Shown here: piece by piece, positions 45,541 through 56,147 of the stretch | How the letters are laid out: each line of letters begins with the position of its first letter | Numbering within the stretch: position 1 is the first letter of the stretch | Source: Opisthorchis felineus | Lineage: Eukaryota > Platyhelminthes > Trematoda > Opisthorchiida > Opisthorchiidae | Direction of reading: 5' to 3' | DNA length: 64,000 nt | NCBI GenBank assembly: GCA_004794785.1 | Contig: SJOL01001280.1 | Coordinates: 26,257 to 90,256, forward strand | Program-made: the position numbers and the translations under genes | The notes under the pieces: generated by a model | What the model was told of the DNA's origin: nothing | Databases searched by the model: none | Seen by the model: the letters and a program-made list of their open reading frames with translations, nothing else

Positions 45541-47720
45541 CATGATTGTATGCAGTGTTGAGGCATCAGTGTTCTCATCTGGTGTTGCCCTCAATGATGA
45601 TTATGATATCCTTTAGTCTGCCGCTTCGGTACCGTCATCTGCAGGCGAACGAAGCTCATGGAGGCCATATCCATCGGGAAGCTCACTGTAAGCAATCACG
45701 TCTCTGCGTCAAGTGTCCAAAAACGGAAATTGAAGAAACTGGTCTCACCTGCATCGGATTGTTTAAGAAGCGGGACAATGAAGTCTTTACGGGTAAGCCA
45801 GTAAGCTCGCTCACCACAGAACACTGACAGGTATCCACCAACTCATCTGACCGAGACTGCAGCTGATCCAAATCTCTGGGTGGCATCATCTGAAGCGTGA
45901 CCTCAAGGTAACGCCGTTACAATCTGCATACTGAACAACTGAAAATACCAGTAAAATGACTGGTTCTCCCTAGCAGAGACATCTTGTTGCACTAACATGT
46001 GGATTTCCCATATATGGTCAGAAAAGCAGGACGCTTAAGTGGGTGACGTAATCTAGCGAACGTTGAATTGGCTTTCTTGTCACCAGTGAGACTGCCTTCT
46101 CATGATACAACATCATGCGTAAACATCTGCCGTTTACGAACACTAAAAAGATAGGCACCACAATCGATTTTTCATGAAATCAGCAGAAGAGCGAAACCAA
46201 CGGTTTCCTGACATCCATAATCCCATCGGATTACTTTCAGGATCCGGCATGCTGCTGGAGATTTCGTAGGACTTCCAGCAGCAACAGCAGATTCAAGCGC
46301 CAATTGAGTGTCAGTATTGTAAATACAATGGCTCTTTTATCCACAAAATAAAAAGAAGCGAGGTAATGCAGCGGCGAGCTCTTAGACTACTCAATGACTG
46401 CTTACGACCTATGCTGCAAGAATGAGCACTGAATTGGTCTCTGCAAAAGCGTTACCGACTAGCATGGGCAGTTGTGAGAGCCCGGCTCATCCTTACACAG
46501 GAGTCAAGGAGAATGGAAACAGATGACTGTAGTTTGGCATTACACGTGGACAACGTGAGAATAGGTATAAGATACACCCTTAATAGTTACATCAGCTTCT
46601 ATTCAACGACTGAAAAATTTGTGCTACTTGCTGATACGCTATCTTGGTAACGACTTCTCCAGAGCTAAGTTCTCGTTTCTGAAATGTTCTTCTATGCTTT
46701 AAAGCGAAAATCAACCCAAGTATACAGTCGCTCTCCAATCTGACGTGTGACTGGACTTATTGATTAATACAGTCTGAGTGATGGAAGTCGACCAACGCCC
46801 ATGGCACAGTTCGCGATGTTTGTCATTGTGATCGATGGAAACCAAGACTTGGAAAAATATGCGCATAATTGTGCGGATACAGAACGACACAACAGTGCAC
46901 ATCAATGTTCGTGCCCAGGTTTGAACTCCGACGTGCAAGATGAGATGAGCATGTTACCACTACTCTCGGGACAATTATTGGGTCGTCGGGCATCAAATCC
47001 GTCAAGCGTGAACATGTTCGCCTGTTCAGACGTGATCCTTCAGGTGCGTCCAGCTTGTGCTGGTTTAGTGGTAGCACGCTCGCCCCAGGTGTCAGATCTC
47101 CGGAGTTTAAACCCCGTCACGGTCGAGGATAGGCATTACTGATGAGCCCTAATGAGGGTTAAACCCGAGTCCAGTACTTCCTCCCTTTGGTGTGGGTTCA
47201 CCAGGATAAGTGCCACAGAATACGAGTAGCACTGCTAAACGATAGTGATGTGAGTGTCGATTCCACAAATCCCGCAGCCACACACAAACAACCGAAGTTG
47301 TCTGACTTTTCCGGAGTCCTAACTGAGAAGTGGTATTATGTACTTAAGCGAGCTGGAACCGTTTTCTACAAAAGATGTCGTTTAGATTACTCTAAAGGTC
47401 GTGTTTTTAGCGGATAACACATGCGATTACTTCATTGTCGTAGATCATTGGTACATCAATCTGATACTCTGAACAGTCGAAATCCGACAGTATCATACAA
47501 TTTCATAAATACTACCTTAAACTTGTTTTCCCTTTTAGCCTGCACAGACAAATAGCCCAATTTTGGTTGATTGAATTGAGGTAACGCTCAACTAATATCC
47601 GGGGCGCCCCTTAAAACTCGCACGTCCGCCAAGGATACTACAGTCGTGATGTGTTTCTCGGTCTTCTAGTATGTCAGCCTACTGGTTCGCTACGAACAGC
47701 CATCATCATCATTAGCAACA
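45541..47720. other. Intergenic, mostly unassigned
   Basis: Only the second SINE-like unit (47055-47170) was recognised. Frames at 45546-45827 and 46801-47142 have no family motif; the end of the latter is the SINE-like unit itself. Confidence 0.45.
47055..47170 (+). repeat. Second tRNA-like SINE type
   Basis: Has gctggtttagtggtagcacg, a good box A with a Gly/Glu-tRNA flavour, and gagtttaaaccccgt as a weakened box B about 40 bp on, then attactgatgagccctaatg. The body differs from the main SINE family of this window. A single copy here, so family status is inferred. Confidence 0.5.
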
Positions 47721-47729
47721 ACGACAGCG

Positions 47730-48320
47730 TCACATCAGTGTTTAACACTGATGCTTCGCTGCCGTACAACCATGGTTTATTTGGAAGCCCTTTTTTGGAA
47801 TAAAGGAATAAAAGTGGACGGAGAAGGGACTCGTGCTAGCCTAGCAACAATCGATCCGAGGGGCCTGCACCTCCAGACGTTATTCAGGCTGTATGGAAAC
47901 TGACAACCACAACAACGCCATTGACATTGATTAGCAGCCATATGTTGCGGCGTCTCCGACCAGGTGCAGTGGGGATCACGCGGTCCCCATCCTGGAAAGC
48001 GAGCCGCACCTACAGCTCCCAGACTTCTCGTAATCTCTTTCACACCCCTCTTCCATGTCAAAGGTTGGTCACCTCTCTGCTTTCGATACTCTGAATTTGG
48101 CGCGGAAAACAGTACTCTCTTCGGCGAACGATATTTCGGCATGCGCAATACATGGCCTAACCAACGCAGCTTCTGGTGCTGGGCACATTCCCCGACGGGG
48201 GTCCCCGTTGCACAACCGAACACTCGCTTTCTAAGGGTTTCGGTACGGATTCTCCGACACCAACCCACACGAGCTATGGCTCTGCGACGACTACTGTCGA
48301 ACACCCACACCGGAATGCAA
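47730..48320 (-). pseudogene. 3' part of a non-LTR RT element, minus strand
   Basis: A long minus-strand frame reads [48 protein letters not shown] and G-W-G-P-R-D-P-H-C. This is the RT C-terminal domain found at 28.9 and 57.2 kb. The 3' UTR carries the palindrome at 47733-47753. The 5' side is cut by a SINE at 48323. The open frame continues into UTR by chance and is not a host gene. Confidence 0.85.
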
Positions 48321-48322
48321 AA

Positions 48323-48503
48323 TAATAATCGTTCAGCTGCGTTTTCGGTGCCCAGCCTCCATGCAATCCGAAGGAAGTACGATGGCCGGGATACTGCCAG
48401 GTTTCCCAAACCTAGACAGCAGCAGTCGAGATGCTGAAGTTGGGTTCGAACCATGGACCTTCCGGTTAGTAAGCTCGGGTCTTAACCAAAGAGCCACCTT
48501 GAG
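48323..48503 (-). repeat. SINE adjoining the RT remnant
   Basis: Minus-strand copy: caaggtggctctttggttaa head, ggttcgaacccaac box B, gcttggg-like body replaced by gtttggg, tail gctgaacgattattattttg. A 13-bp deletion removes part of ggtgctgc. It lies between the RT remnant and AIMP2. Confidence 0.82.
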
Positions 48504-48747
48504 ATTCGAGCCATCTTGAGCAAATAAAATCACACTATGCACCGTAGATAAGTGTCCTAGATGGAATTTTCACCCTATCTTGTTGACGTTTTCAATCCGG
48601 CAATTACAGTCAGGTGGAAGTACATTTTCCAGTCACTGACAACTAACAAGACACAACACGGCAAACCTCAGTGGGAGTCATTTGAATTTGGTTGAATTCC
48701 TCAAGAAATGGCTCAAAAGTAGGAATATCCTAGCGGACATGTTAGAA

Positions 48748-48753
48748 TTTATT
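48748..48753 (-). terminator. AATAAA hexamer overlapping the AIMP2 stop codon
   Basis: On the minus strand the end of the coding region reads agt-aaa-taa-att, so the canonical polyadenylation hexamer AATAAA overlaps the stop. If used, the 3' UTR would be only about 15-30 nt. No other AATAAA was noted in the next 200 bases on that strand. Confidence 0.4.
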
Positions 48754-49654
48754 TACTCCAATTTCGACCCAGTAGGGCAAATGATTCATATTTTGAACAA
48801 ACCTTCAACCACTGAGCAAGTGCCGATGGGAGACAAGTGAAAAGGTTCAGTTGCTCGAGGGTAACATAGAGGAAGCAGTCTGGAATACTCGGAAGATTTC
48901 GATTCAAACTCTGGAAATGAGGTTTTTCAGCGAGTTGTTTCAAAATAGTTGTCGGGCCTGTGTCTCTATGCAATGCATCAATTAACATCAGAAGTTCGCT
49001 TTGTCCCGAAGCATCCGGCTGTGAAATCACCTCAGCTAACGTCAAGAGAAGCATCACTTCCCCGTGAAGCATGGTTGAATTGATGTCGAGGTATGTTGTG
49101 CAGTCCGGATACAAGCGAGTCCAAACGATTCTAAGGGTTAATGAATGATTGGATAGACGCGATGTGTTAGGAGTCAGAGCTTCGAGTAGGCTTGTGAGGC
49201 TCGGAGAAAGCTGACCAACACTAGAATGAACATAGGACGACACGAAAACGTTGAAACCATGAGCAGCCAAAGCGTGACAAAACAATAAAGCAGCTACTGG
49301 TGGTCTGTCTGGATTGGCCTGGACAGCCAAGGAGGAAGTAGACGATATCTTGATATGGTCACCTAAAGCAGCAGGCTGGGCAGGCGTTGGTTGATTGGAG
49401 GCGTATTGCTGTGTTTTCGTCGGGGCTTGCGTTGGCTTTTTCGGTTTAGCTTTGGCACCGGTCTGGAGCAGTCCCAGGAGATGAGATACCGAAGCATCTA
49501 AAGAGTCCAAACGCAAGACAAGTGACTGTGTCTGCTCGTCCAAAGAAGATCCGTGGAAGCCGAAAGCGGGTTTCCAGTACCGATCAACCTCGTACATCCC
49601 ATGCGTGTGCACGATATTTCGGATTGGCTGGATAATCCGATCGAGTTCATACAT
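48749..49654 (-). CDS. AIMP2: Aminoacyl-tRNA synthetase complex-interacting multifunctional protein 2
   Basis: A complete 301-residue reading frame without introns (human AIMP2 is 320). AIMP2 (p38) is a non-catalytic scaffold of the cytosolic multi-synthetase complex, binding lysyl-tRNA synthetase through its N terminus. The start M-Y-E-L-D-R-I-I matches the arthropod type M-Y-E-L-K-T-L-L, with a second M-Y-E motif at residues 20-22. A Leu-rich helix lies at about 45-64, a Lys/Pro/Gln/Thr linker at 68-96. The thioredoxin/GST-N-like part (about 100-200) has N-P-D-R-P-P-V-A-A-L-L and Y-V-H-S-S-V (human N-P-A-S-P-P-L-S-L-L-V, T-H-T-H-S-S-V). A GST-C-like part (about 215-290) has a Q-W-L-K-V-C-S-K-Y-E-S-F tail (human R-W-M-R-S-C-E-N-L-A-P-F). 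The start has A at -3 and sits 5 nt after a 3' splice site, so an earlier ATG in the open frame was not used. Confidence 0.9.
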   Translation of the reverse strand: MYELDRIIQPIRNIVHTHGMYEVDRYWKPAFGFHGSSLDEQTQSLVLRLDSLDASVSHLLGLLQTGAKAKPKKPTQAPTKTQQYASNQPTPAQPAALGDHIKISSTSSLAVQANPDRPPVAALLFCHALAAHGFNVFVSSYVHSSVGQLSPSLTSLLEALTPNTSRLSNHSLTLRIVWTRLYPDCTTYLDINSTMLHGEVMLLLTLAEVISQPDASGQSELLMLIDALHRDTGPTTILKQLAEKPHFQSLNRNLPSIPDCFLYVTLEQLNLFTCLPSALAQWLKVCSKYESFALLGRNWSK

Positions 49655-49700
49655 GGTATCTGGAAAAAAATATGGGAAATGTGGTAGATGGAAAGACAAT
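49655..49700 (-). promoter_or_regulatory. 3' splice acceptor immediately upstream of the AIMP2 start
   Basis: Read on the minus strand, a pyrimidine-rich run ending atttttttccag lies just before atacc-ATG, so the mature message would carry only five bases between the splice site and the start codon plus whatever is joined in front. Either a non-coding first exon or a trans-spliced leader would fit; flukes are known to use spliced leaders. DNA alone cannot decide. Confidence 0.6.
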
Positions 49701-49710
49701 ATATACCTAT

Positions 49711-50110
49711 TTACAGGTTCCCGCGGTGGAATGAATCCGCATCAAGTACGAAATAAGACTGGCGGAAATCAGCCTGCTTGATGAGAGCCCCTAAAAGGCA
49801 AAAACGGCAATGATGTGTCGAGTATTCGACGTCATAGGCAACGTCGTAGCACGGGAACTTGGACAACTCGGATATCGGTCCAGCTGAAACGGGAGTCGAG
49901 CCTAAACTCCGACCAAAAAAAACACAAAGAGGCACGTTGATAAACGTAGGCGAGAACCGTGCTTTGGTCCTGAGTTGCAGACCAATGAGCCTCACCCTGA
50001 TAGACCTGAAGGTATTGGAGAGGATAATACAACAAGACATGGTCATGAATGTAACTTCTTAGTCTCCTCGCAGACCAACAGAGCGGAGTCGTGCGCAAGG
50101 GGTCGTGCCT
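49711..50110 (-). other. Open segment upstream of AIMP2, unassigned
   Basis: A minus-strand frame of 111 codons ends 50 nt before the AIMP2 acceptor; its last part reads F-P-C-Y-D-V-A-Y-D-V-E-Y-S-T-H-H-C and contains a possible donor (acct/gtaaat at 49719). It could hold AIMP2 leader exon sequence, but it has no known homologue and AIMP2 starts downstream. Confidence 0.25.
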
Positions 50111-50679
50111 GATTAGCTTTCTGTTTAATCGACGGGGTCATCAAGAGGTTGGATCGAGAGTAGCTGCTGAAGTGTACCACCTATACTGCTTCCAAGCTGG
50201 GGTCTCAGAAACCATCCACAAGTCCGTAGCCGGAAAGCATCATTTCTGCTTAATAGGATCCCCTTTGTGAAGATTTGGCGGTAAGTAGGGCTGTTTAGTG
50301 GTCAGTAGTGAGACCCGTGGTATTTTTCACTTTAGTGAACGATCTTGAAAATCCATACCATATAGTGATGTAAAACTAGTTGGCAGTTCTGTAGTAATGG
50401 CTACACAACGGATTTGGACCTTTGATGACTGAATGGGAGCTCCAATTAAACATCCTCGAGTCCCATCATTTTGTTTTAGCCAATACCTAACCAGTGAGAA
50501 GGCAATCCAGCAAAGCGGGGAGAAAACCCAAACTTCCGCCGGTGAAGGTGCGCAACCTTGGCAATAGGGTCTTAGGAAACTCACCCCAACAGCTCAACCA
50601 AGAACTCACGGAAAGTCTAACACTTTATATCAGCTGGAGGTAGTGATCTCCAGACGGTCTGAAGGCCTCCCGACCCTTT

Positions 50680-51000
50680 ACAGAAGCATCATTAGGCTGC
50701 ACCTGAAGTACTGTGTACGAGCATGGAATCTGCATCTGACAGAGGCACAGACGCAACTCACAATAATCAGCTAAGTTCCGTAGTTACTTGCTTTGCGGCG
50801 ACATTCTCCTGGATCAGTCGGATGAGGTTTATGAGATGGTTTGAAGAGGTGTGAGGGTTGGTCTACGAAAATAGGATTAAAAAGCTCGATTTGTTTTCAC
50901 CGCAGAGATGGTTTATCGCAGGTGACTTCACGGAGGCCTCCAAGTTGATGATGGGTCACCCCAAGCGACTGAGAGTGATGCGCTCCCTCGAATCGCCTCT
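50680..51000 (+). pseudogene. CR1/jockey-like RT C-terminal remnant
   Basis: Frames give L-K-Y-C-V-R-A-W-N-L-H-L and then Y-E-N-R-I-K-K-L-D-L-F-S-P-Q-R-W, G-D-F-T-E-A-S-K-L-M. These recall the L-E-Y-C-x-x-A-W and Y-E-x-R-L-x-x-L-x-L-x-x-L-x-x-R-R-x-R-G-D-L tail of CR1-type RT proteins. Short and interrupted, so the class is tentative. It differs from the RT that follows at 51.1 kb. Confidence 0.5.
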
Positions 51001-51039
51001 GGAAGAACGGACTAAAGCCGAAGAGACCTTGCACCAGGA

Positions 51040-52044
51040 GGCGCGCAAGTTTCCTTAAAGAAGAAAATACGAAACTGGTTGTCGTTGGGTCCATGCTGAG
51101 TGATTCGTGCGACCGGTCCCCGGAAACCACCTGTGAGCGAAACGATCAATGATCGGAATGGAGTGACCATATCGAATAAAGAAGAACGCCTCGATCGGTG
51201 GGCCGAATACTTCGAACAACAATTGTCATGGCCACCAGCTGGCACTCATCTGGATCCCACAGGTGACGTAGAACCCTGGACGGTGAACGTGGAACCGCCT
51301 ACGGCATCGGAGATTTATGACTGCATATGTTCTCTCAAGCGCCACCGAGCCTCTGGTCCGGATGACCTCCCACCCGCATTGTTCAAAGATGGGGGTGAAG
51401 TCCTCAGTCAGCGCTTGTCTGATCTGTTTGCTTGCATTTGGGAAAAGGAGACTGTCCCAAACAATTGCGGGGGGAGTCGGTGATAGTGCCCAGTTTCAAA
51501 AAAGGGGCTCGTAGTGAGTGTGGCAACCATGGGGGGATCAGCTCAACCTCGGTTGTAACGAGACTGCTGGCGTCACTTGTGTTTCGTCACCTTATGGTGG
51601 CTCGTGAAACAGACTCGAGAGCAGCAAGCTGGGTTCCGGTCTGGTATGGGGTTGCGTTGACCAAATTTTTAAACTCCATCCGGTGCTAGAACAACGCCAT
51701 ACGAACGACCCACAATTTTAGTAGTCCTGGATTTCCAAGGCGAATTCGACTCGGTTGAGCGGTCTGTTCTCCTTGACACGCTTGCCCATCAAGGAATGCC
51801 CCGGAAGTATTGTATTCTCAGACTTCCGGACGTTTGAGCGTATACAGAGAGCTCTCCAAAAGCTTCCGTACACGAAGCGCTGTCCGTCAGGGGTGGCCAC
51901 TCTGTCTATTCTTATTTAATTTCGTGATCGATGACATAATGAGACGAACGCTGGAAGGTCTTCAAAACCCGTGTTCAAATAGCCTGTGACGAAAACCTTG
52001 TCGATCTTCGAAGAGAGGGCGCAGGTGTTTTTGGATAAACTGAC
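51040..52044 (+). pseudogene. Non-LTR RT, 5' portion, interrupted by the gypsy element
   Basis: Reads N-D-R-N-G-V-T-I-S-N-K-E-E-R-L-D-R-W, E-Q-Q-L-S-W-P-P-A-G-T-H-L, S-G-P-D-D-L-P-P-A-L-F-K-D-G, then F-K-K-G-A-R-S-E-C-G-N-H, and after breaks F-V-I-D-D-I-M-R-R-T-L-E-G-L-Q-N-P. The palm catalytic region should follow but the frame runs into the gypsy LTR at 52045. Continuation lies at 56976. Stops and frameshifts: dead. Confidence 0.88.
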
Positions 52045-52437
52045 TTTTAGGCGGAATTACACACGGATGACGCTTTGCCGCTCGCAGTCAGGTGCTGCTA
52101 CGGCTGAGAAGCCTATCCCGCGCAAGATTGGCTAAAAGTACGGGACGCTTAAGTTCCGCCATCATGCCGAGATCTGATTGGTGGAATGTCTGGATCCAAC
52201 AGCTAACCATGACCCAGTATTGGCCGAATACCGGTTGTCGATGGCGTATCTAGAAGGCATCAGAATTTCCAGAAAGTTGTCGCCGCTTATGCTGTATATA
52301 TGGAGCACTGTACAAGTGTTCTTGACTTCGTTTTGGGCGTTAATATACCTTGTGCACCCTTGATGGTTGTTTTGACGTGAACGCTAGCTTGGGAGGCTCA
52401 GACCGAGAACTAAGCCGAGGAAAACACCGTTATTACA
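52045..52437 (+). repeat. 5' LTR
   Basis: Begins ttttaggcggaatt (the 3' copy has tgttaggcgg, so the first G has mutated) and ends tattaca. Compared with the 3' LTR there are many substitutions and a tatata block (tgtatatatggagc) absent there, so the insertion is old. Confidence 0.93.
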
Positions 52438-52458
52438 CTTGGCGAACGGGAACCAAAG
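52438..52458 (+). other. Primer-binding-site region
   Basis: Directly after the 5' LTR the sequence is cttggcgaacgggaacc, where the tRNA primer would pair. I could not name the tRNA with confidence. Confidence 0.5.
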
Positions 52459-53272
52459 ATGTCAATCGAATTTAATCAGCTTCGGAAACTATTGCAGCAG
52501 CAACAAAAACAGTTTGAAGAAGCGCGTCTGAAGCTCATTGAATCACTGTCTCAGAGACTGCATACCCAGACAGCAGCAGCCAGTACTGCTGAGTCTTCTT
52601 TTTTCTCAACTGATGCAGCCGCGGCCTCATTCACGGAGTTCACATTCAACTCTCTTTCTGGTCACACTTTTGACTCCTGGTTCAAGCGGTACGAAAACAT
52701 GTTCAAGACTGATTTTTCTAAGTATGATGACGGATGGAAGGTCAGATTATTGCTGCGAAAGCTTGGCACACCGGAGCATGAACGGTACACAAACTTCATT
52801 CTCCCCAAGCTGTCCCGCGACCTCATCTTTGATGAAACGGTCAGAACACTGTCCCAGATATTCGGCGGTTAAACCTCACTGTTCAGTATCCGTTACTAAC
52901 GCCTAAAGTTGGGCAAGAAAAATGATGATGATTTCATCACGTTTGCTGGTGTTGTCAAACGGGAATGTGAGAGCTTCAATCTCATCTCAGTGATGGAGAA
53001 TCAGTTTAAGTGCCTCATCTTTGTATCCGGTCTCCAGTCGGCCCAAGATGCTGACATCAGAACTCGGCTGCTTAACAGAATTGAACAGGATTCTGAAATG
53101 ACGTTGCAGAGCCTGACCACCGAATGTCAACGCCTCATCAACCTGAGGCACGACAAGGCTATGATTAGCCAGTCGCCTGTTACTTCAAACAGCCGTGTTT
53201 ATACAATCAACTCCAGCGCGCCAAAGAAATCTGACAACAAGCCCGATCGAAAACAGATTAACCTCATAAAAG
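52459..53272 (+). pseudogene. gag capsid region of the gypsy element
   Basis: ATG at 52459 just after the primer site. A Gln-rich N-terminal helix leads into F-D-S-W-F-K-R-Y-E-N-M-F, W-K-V-R-L-L-L-R-K-L-G and H-E-R-Y-T-N-F-I-L-P, typical of this gag type. A stop after F-G-G (52872) splits the frame; the same frame resumes with F-I-T-F-A-G-V-V-K-R-E-C-E and ends before the zinc knuckles. Confidence 0.85.
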
Positions 53273-53273
53273 T

Positions 53274-53372
53274 TGCTGGCATTGCGGTGAGTGGCACTTT
53301 GCTCGCTATTGCCGGTTTAGGCGTCATAATTGTGCCAGGTGCAGTCGTCGTTGCCACAAAGAAGACTTATGT
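53274..53372 (+). pseudogene. Zinc knuckles of gag nucleocapsid
   Basis: In the -1 frame relative to gag, two knuckles are clear: C-W-H-C-G-E-W-H-F-A-R-Y-C (C-x2-C-x3-H-x4-C) and C-A-R-C-S-R-R-C-H-K-E-D-L-C (C-x2-C-x4-H-x4-C). The gag frame at the same place reads as an artificial hydrophobic stretch. The shift may be a mutation or the element's own frameshift point. Confidence 0.85.
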
Positions 53373-53479
53373 CGATCTCAGAGACCGCAGCCACCTGCAC
53401 ACCACCGTGCAGCCTACAAATCGCGGTCCAACTCGGTGGCGGCGACATTCAAAGTTGACTTCGCTTGCCGAAGGAAGTT

Positions 53480-53720
53480 CATGACTATTCGTATCAACAT
53501 CCCAGTTCGTTTGCATCTTGATATGGGCTCCGACGCCACGCTGCTCAGTGGACGAACGTGGAAACGAATGGGTGAGCTGCATGTGAAACCGAGCGAACAT
53601 TGGGCCCGTAATGCTTCTGGTGTCAAACCGAAATTGACTGGCAAGGTTGATTGTTCCATAAGCTTCAACGGCTCGACGGCAGATGCCGCGTGCCACCTGA
53701 CATCATGCCCCTAACTTGAT
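53480..53720 (+). pseudogene. Aspartic protease region with altered active site
   Basis: Same frame as the zinc knuckles. R-L-H-L-D-M-G-S-D-A-T-L-L-S aligns with the retroviral-type active site, where D-T-G or D-S-G is expected; here it is D-M-G (53517-53534). The frame stops at 53714 after C-H-L-T-S-C-P. Confidence 0.8.
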
Positions 53721-53919
53721 CTCATGGGGCTGGATTGGATCGAAAAGCTGAATCTGCCGGAGAAGCCGATTAATTCTATTTGAAATTTCACGCACGCAGC
53801 ATCTGGAGGTGCCCTCGAGCCCAGTCACATTGCGAAGCGTTCACTTGAGAAACTCCTACAACGCTATGCATCTATATTCGCCGACGAGCTTGGAAGGTGC
53901 ACAAAAGCAAGAGCCAGGC

Positions 53920-54600
53920 TGTGCCTCCTCCCCAGTGCCAAACCAGTTTTCAGGCCAAAACGACCAGTACCATATGCAGCCCCACCCATCGTTGACCAGG
54001 AACTGGAACGACTACAGAAGGCTGGTGTTCTCCAACCGACCAACTACTCTGCATGGGCCGCACCGATCGTGTTGGTGAGGAAGGCTAACGGGGCCTTTCG
54101 GTTGTGTGCAGATTTATCCACCGGTCTCAATGTTGCACAGGATACCCATCAGTGCCCTCTGCCTCTTCCAGACGATTTATTCGCGAAACTGAGTGGGGTA
54201 AATGTTTCGCGAAGATTGACTTGGCCGATGCTTACCTCTAGTTTGAAGTTGAGGAAGAATCCCAAGAATTTTGATGACCAGTACTCACCGCGGTTCGTTC
54301 CAGTATACCCCACCGCAATTCAGTGTCAAAACAGCGCCAGCCATACTTCAACAAATCATGGATGCGGTGCTGAAGAATGCCCTCGGCGTTGCTGCCTACT
54401 TGGACGATCTCATTGTCATGGGTTCCAACCCCCACGAATTATGGCAGCGCCTTGATTAAGTGCTTGGTCTTATTCAAGAATATGGCTTCAGAGTGTGCCG
54501 AGGAAAATGTACTTCATTCATGCGGTCTTTAAAGTACCTTGGTTTCATCATTGACCAACATGGCCGCCGACCGGACCCGGAGAACTCGTCGCTATCAAAC
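53920..54600 (+). pseudogene. Gypsy reverse transcriptase, frameshifted
   Basis: In mixed frames: R-P-V-P-Y-A-A-P-P, Y-S-A-W-A-A-P-I-V-L-V-R-K-A-N-G, R-L-C-A-D-L-S-T-G-L-N, K-I-D-L-A-D-A-Y-L, then after breaks V-K-T-A-P-A-I-L-Q-Q-I-M-D and the catalytic Y-L-D-D (A-A-Y-L-D-D-L-I-V-M-G), followed by R-S-L-K-Y-L-G-F-I-I and R-R-P-D-P-E-N. At least three frame changes. Confidence 0.9.
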
Positions 54601-54779
54601 GCATGCCAGCACCCACAGACGTGACGTCCCGCTGGTCTTTTCTCGATCTCGTCAGTCACTATAGTTCGTTTCTGCCTGCCATTCATCGCCCCGAGGCCCA
54701 CCAAACCAGCAACTTACCAAAGACCACAAGTGGACATGGTCAGAAGAATGCCAACGCGCCTTTGACTCTGTCAAATCCA

Positions 54780-55240
54780 TGCTGAGTACCTATTTACTAC
54801 TCGCCCACCACGATCAACCGCTGGAAATCGTTGTGGCGTCGGACGCTTCGAAGTATAGAAGCAGCGCAGTGATTTCACATGTATTTCCCGACAGCAGCGA
54901 GAAAGCCATTGTACACGCGGCCAGCTCCCTGACATCAGCCGAGCGCAACTACGGACAGATATAAAAGGAAGCCTCGGCGATCGTGTTTGCCGTGAAGAAG
55001 TTTCATAAAATGCTCCGCGGTCCTACTCCACTGACCGTTCACATACTACTTCTTGCTGTGTCTGGCCCGAAGAAAGGAATCCCGGCATATACTGCCAAGC
55101 GCCTCTGCTTCTGGGATATGACTTCAAGATCCAGTCCACCGCCAACCTCGGACAAGCCGACGCACTGTCGCGACTCATTGATTCAAGTAGGCCAGAACAC
55201 ACACAACAATTGCCTCGGGACCGGAGGTTAACCTCGTAGA
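54780..55240 (+). pseudogene. Gypsy RNase H region
   Basis: Reads L-E-I-V-V-A-S-D-A-S-K, A-V-I-S-H-V-F-P-D, A-E-R-N-Y-G-Q-I (expected E-K-E-A-L-A next; here a stop, then K-E-A-S-A-I-V-F-A-V-K-K-F-H) and K-K-G-I-P-A-Y-T-A. The first catalytic Asp is present; the frame is interrupted by the stop at 54962. Confidence 0.85.
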
Positions 55241-55424
55241 TTCCGAAGCGGTTCGCATTCTCCCAGTGGCCGCCGACATGGTCCACCAGGCTACCGACCA
55301 GGACCCTGTGCTGCAGCAAGTCAATAAGTACCACCGCAATCAGTGGCCGCATACCTGACCAAAAGACGAACTGGGACCTTAATTCAACTGGCGTGGTGCA
55401 CTATCACTAGCCAATGGATGCATT

Positions 55425-56147
55425 GTGTTTTCAGAACGCGCTGTCGTCCCAGCGAAGTTAAAACCAGCCGTCCTGAATCAGTTTCATAAAGGGCACCTGG
55501 GAACAAACAGGATGGAGGCCCTTGCTCGGAGTTACGTCTATTGGTCTTTGATGGACTCCCAGGCAGAGCAAGTCTCAAAATCTTGCCTGTGGTGTGCTGA
55601 AGCAACCAAGTAGCCCATGAAGACCTACCTACGGTCGTGGAAGCAGCCGACCGAACCCTGGTCTCGTCTTCACATTGACTGTGCAGGCCCAGTTGGTGGC
55701 CAACACTTTTTCGTCATGGTCGATGTCTACAGCAAATGGCCGGAAATTTTTCCAGTGAACCGCCCCACAATTGCCACCACAGTCTTGGAACTTCGACGAT
55801 CGTTCAGTCGCTTTGGAACACCAGAGACTTTTGTATTCAACAACGGCAGTCAGCTCATGTCGTCGGCGTTGGCAGACTTTTGTCGTGAGTATGGCATAAC
55901 TCATGTCCGCTCGCTGCCGTTTCACCCACAGTTGAACGACCGGACGGAACGTTTCGTTGATACTCTGAAGCGGGCACTTCAGAAGTCTAGAGAGGAGGAA
56001 CCAACGGAAGAGATTTTGCAAAGGTTCCTGCTGGCATATCGAGTGACTCCAAACCCCAACTCGCCTGATGGAGGGTCACCAGCAGAGGCACTGCTACGAA
56101 GGAAGGTCCGAACAACGCATGACACTATCCGGCCACAGAAGAGGTAG
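55425..56147 (+). pseudogene. Gypsy integrase, catalytic Asp changed
   Basis: The N-terminal part has F-H-K-G-H-L-G-T-N-R-M, Y-W-S-L-M-D and C-L-W-C (H-H-C-C zinc-binding module). After a stop at 55611 the core reads W-S-R-L-H-I-D-C-A-G-P (first Asp), F-V-F-N-N-G-S-Q (second Asp expected before N-G; Asn at 55839 instead) and F-H-P-Q-L-N-D-R-T-E-R-F-V-D (Glu kept). D-to-N at the second position would abolish strand transfer. Confidence 0.92.

Noticed and set aside
48333..48542. Minus-strand 69-codon frame near AIMP2
   Set aside because: SINE-derived text, not a host exon.
53272..53400. Apparent transmembrane segment in the gag frame
   Set aside because: The hydrophobic run is the wrong frame of the zinc-knuckle region.
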